Source: Phoenix dactylifera
Taxonomy: Eukaryota; Streptophyta; Magnoliopsida; Arecales; Arecaceae
NCBI RefSeq assembly: GCF_009389715.1
Contig: NC_052392.1
Location: 39,351,668-39,415,667, forward strand
Direction of reading: 5' to 3'
Length of the DNA stretch: 64,000 bases
The position numbers and the translations under genes were made by a program. Position 1 is the first letter of the stretch. Each line of letters opens with the position of its first letter. The notes beneath the pieces are model-generated. The model saw only the letters and a list, made by a program, of their open reading frames with translations. It ran no database searches and had not been told where the DNA came from. Of the stretch, positions 62,884-64,000 are shown in pieces.

Positions 62884-63350
62884 TTGATGCTTTTTGGACT
62901 CAATCATGTCTTTGGTGAAGCGAATAGCACCGATTGTTTTTGTCTTGTGAGTGTCCCCATTCTTGGTCATTTGAAGGTGAATTTTGACCGCAGTATGTTT
63001 GGAGTCGGAGACAGTACAAGTGCGGGCTTTGTGATCCGGAGCCATAATTTGAAACTGATTGCAGCAGAAGGACAATGGTTGATAGGTTTGGCGGCCATCG
63101 GAGCGGAGCAATAGACAGCATGGGAAGGCTTACATATGCGAGATGGATGTTAGGGGCAGAGTGCATCCTGCTTGAGGGAGATTTAGCAACCGTGATTGAT
63201 TGGATTCATTTGGTGGAGCCGAGGACGGGTGATAATCCTCTGTTGAGTGACATTCGGAGGATGGCAGGCGACTGCAGAGCTTTTCAGGCCGTACATGTAT
63301 ACCCGGAGGCGAATATGGCTGCGGATTGGATCGCCTTCTTTGCTGCATAA
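62884..63350 (+). pseudogene. LINE RNase H domain with a stop and a frameshift
   Basis: Frame 1 (from 62884) contains HLKVNFDRSMFGVGDSTSAG and FVIRSHNLKLIAAEGQWLIG, then IGAEQ and a TAG stop at 63112-63114. The same frame continues as TAWEG up to a one-base loss at 63127-63129, after which the next frame resumes with LTYARWMLGAECILLEGDLA, then VIDWIH, RRMAGDCRAFQAVHVYPEAN and AADWIAFFAA, ending at 63350. This is the order of the RNase H (RVT_3) domain: first Asp in NFD, Glu in GAE, Asp in EGD, last Asp in AADW. It is the best preserved of the three LINE tails in the window. No reverse transcriptase domain is seen upstream, so it is 5'-truncated. A poly(C)/poly(A) stretch at 63475-63507 may be the remnant tail. 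Confidence 0.85.
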
Positions 63351-63474
63351 TATTTCGGCGAGATCCTTTGGATACACTATGAGGTCTTCCCTTTTTTGTT
63401 TTGTCATTTATTATTTTTTGATTGTACTGGCTGTATTTAAGCAAGTGGAGTGGAACAAGTAACAACCGCTCTTA

Positions 63475-63507
63475 CCCCCCCCCCCCCCCCCCTCCCAAAA
63501 AAAAAAA
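63475..63507 (+). repeat. Poly(C) followed by poly(A)
   Basis: Eighteen C, then TCCC and eleven A. It lies about 125 bp after the LINE RNase H stop, and the A run may be the old LINE tail. Confidence 0.85.
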
Positions 63508-63590
63508 GAGGAAAAGAAGAAAAGAAAAGGAAAAACTTTCAGGATTTCAGAGCCCTAGTGCAGTAGCCTTCCTAATCTTTTCGTGCTCGC

Positions 63591-63690
63591 CGCTCGGGAT
63601 CGCCCTCCGCCCTCATATCCTACCGCTCCGCCGCTCGGGATCGCCCTCCGCCCTCATATCCTACCGCTCCGCCGCTCGGGATCGCTCTCG
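63591..63690 (+). repeat. 41-bp GC-rich tandem repeat, about 2.4 copies
   Basis: The word CGCTCGGGATCGCCCTCCGC starts at 63591 and 63632, and a variant (CGCTCGGGATCGCTCTCGCC) at 63673, so the period is exactly 41 bp. The first two copies are identical across the unit. It lies in the presumed leader or promoter of the next gene. Confidence 0.93.
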
Positions 63691-64000
63691 CCTCCCTCCT
63701 CCTCCAACCCCTTGCGCGGCTCAGGTGAGATTTCTTCTCCTCTTCTCTTCTTCTTCCTAATATAGATATCCGCTCGTAGAACCATGGAACCATGGACTCG
63801 CACCGCTCCTCCATCCTACTTGCCCCATCGTCTCCGCCCCCGACCCCTCCCCGGCCGCCAGCACAGCCACCGCTCCGCTCCGCAAACTCATTTCTCGGAC
63901 CGAACGGCTTTCGCCTTTCCCTCTATTCCCTCGTTCCCATATTTTCCCCAATCTCTCCCTCCCTCCCTCCGCGATACCCTCCGAGTTCTCCGTCAATTTC
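63691..64000 (+). other. GC-rich, C-rich leader or first exon of a gene running off the right edge
   Basis: The last 300 bases are strongly C-rich on the + strand (CTCCCTCCTCCTCCAACCCC, CCGCCCCCGACCCCTCCCCG), like leaders of the other genes in this window. Two ATGs, at 63784 and 63792, open different frames that both stay open to the edge; both encode Pro/Ser/Arg-rich peptides without a recognisable domain. I cannot choose between them, or between coding exon and 5' UTR. Confidence 0.3.

Noticed and set aside
1..64000. Search for CRISPR arrays, bacterial operons, tRNA and rRNA genes
   Set aside because: None found. Repeats present are microsatellites, degenerate satellites and transposon debris, as in plant nuclear DNA.

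Overview
The window is nuclear DNA from a flowering plant, most likely a monocot. The protein-coding genes are plant versions of known families and are split by many GT-AG introns. First exons and leaders are GC-rich while introns and intergenic DNA are AT-rich, as in monocots. Small transposons, microsatellites and RNase-H-bearing LINE remnants are frequent. A palm is my best guess from the look of the repeats, but I cannot prove it from sequence alone.

Layout. (1) 1-4268: 3' part of a poly(ADP-ribose) glycohydrolase (PARG) gene, five exons, 5' end outside the window. (2) 6613-7963: complete five-exon gene for an MRL7/RCB-type chloroplast thioredoxin-fold protein. (3) 11353-18179: complete five-exon gene for an RPA-interacting protein (RPAIN family). 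(4) 22043-22363: intronless gene for a 106-residue plant protein of unknown function. (5) 30541-30957: intronless gene for a 138-residue single-pass membrane protein of unknown function. (6) 47086-61817: complete 12-exon gene for cytosolic tryptophanyl-tRNA synthetase (402 residues). All six lie on the + strand. The last 400 bp look like the GC-rich leader of another gene that starts near or beyond the right edge.

Between the genes are accessory elements. The main ones are an old degenerate tandem array of about 3.8 kb (25.73-29.52 kb), invaded by a retroposon with a perfect 13-bp target duplication and by a 121-bp inverted-repeat element; two hAT-like MITEs with near-perfect 8-bp target duplications (37.45 kb and inside TrpRS intron 2); a pair of foldback elements at 20.2 and 21.1 kb; a long-arm MITE just upstream of the MRL7 gene; and three decayed LINE RNase H tails. 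I found no CRISPR array, operon, tRNA or rRNA gene.

The genes do not form one pathway. PARG and RPAIN both serve nuclear genome maintenance, MRL7 serves plastid gene expression, and TrpRS serves cytosolic translation. Their neighbourhood looks like ordinary plant gene order. I see no convincing new multi-gene system; the less ordinary material is in the repeats. Exon boundaries were inferred by eye from splice signals, reading-frame phase and family similarity, without transcript data.
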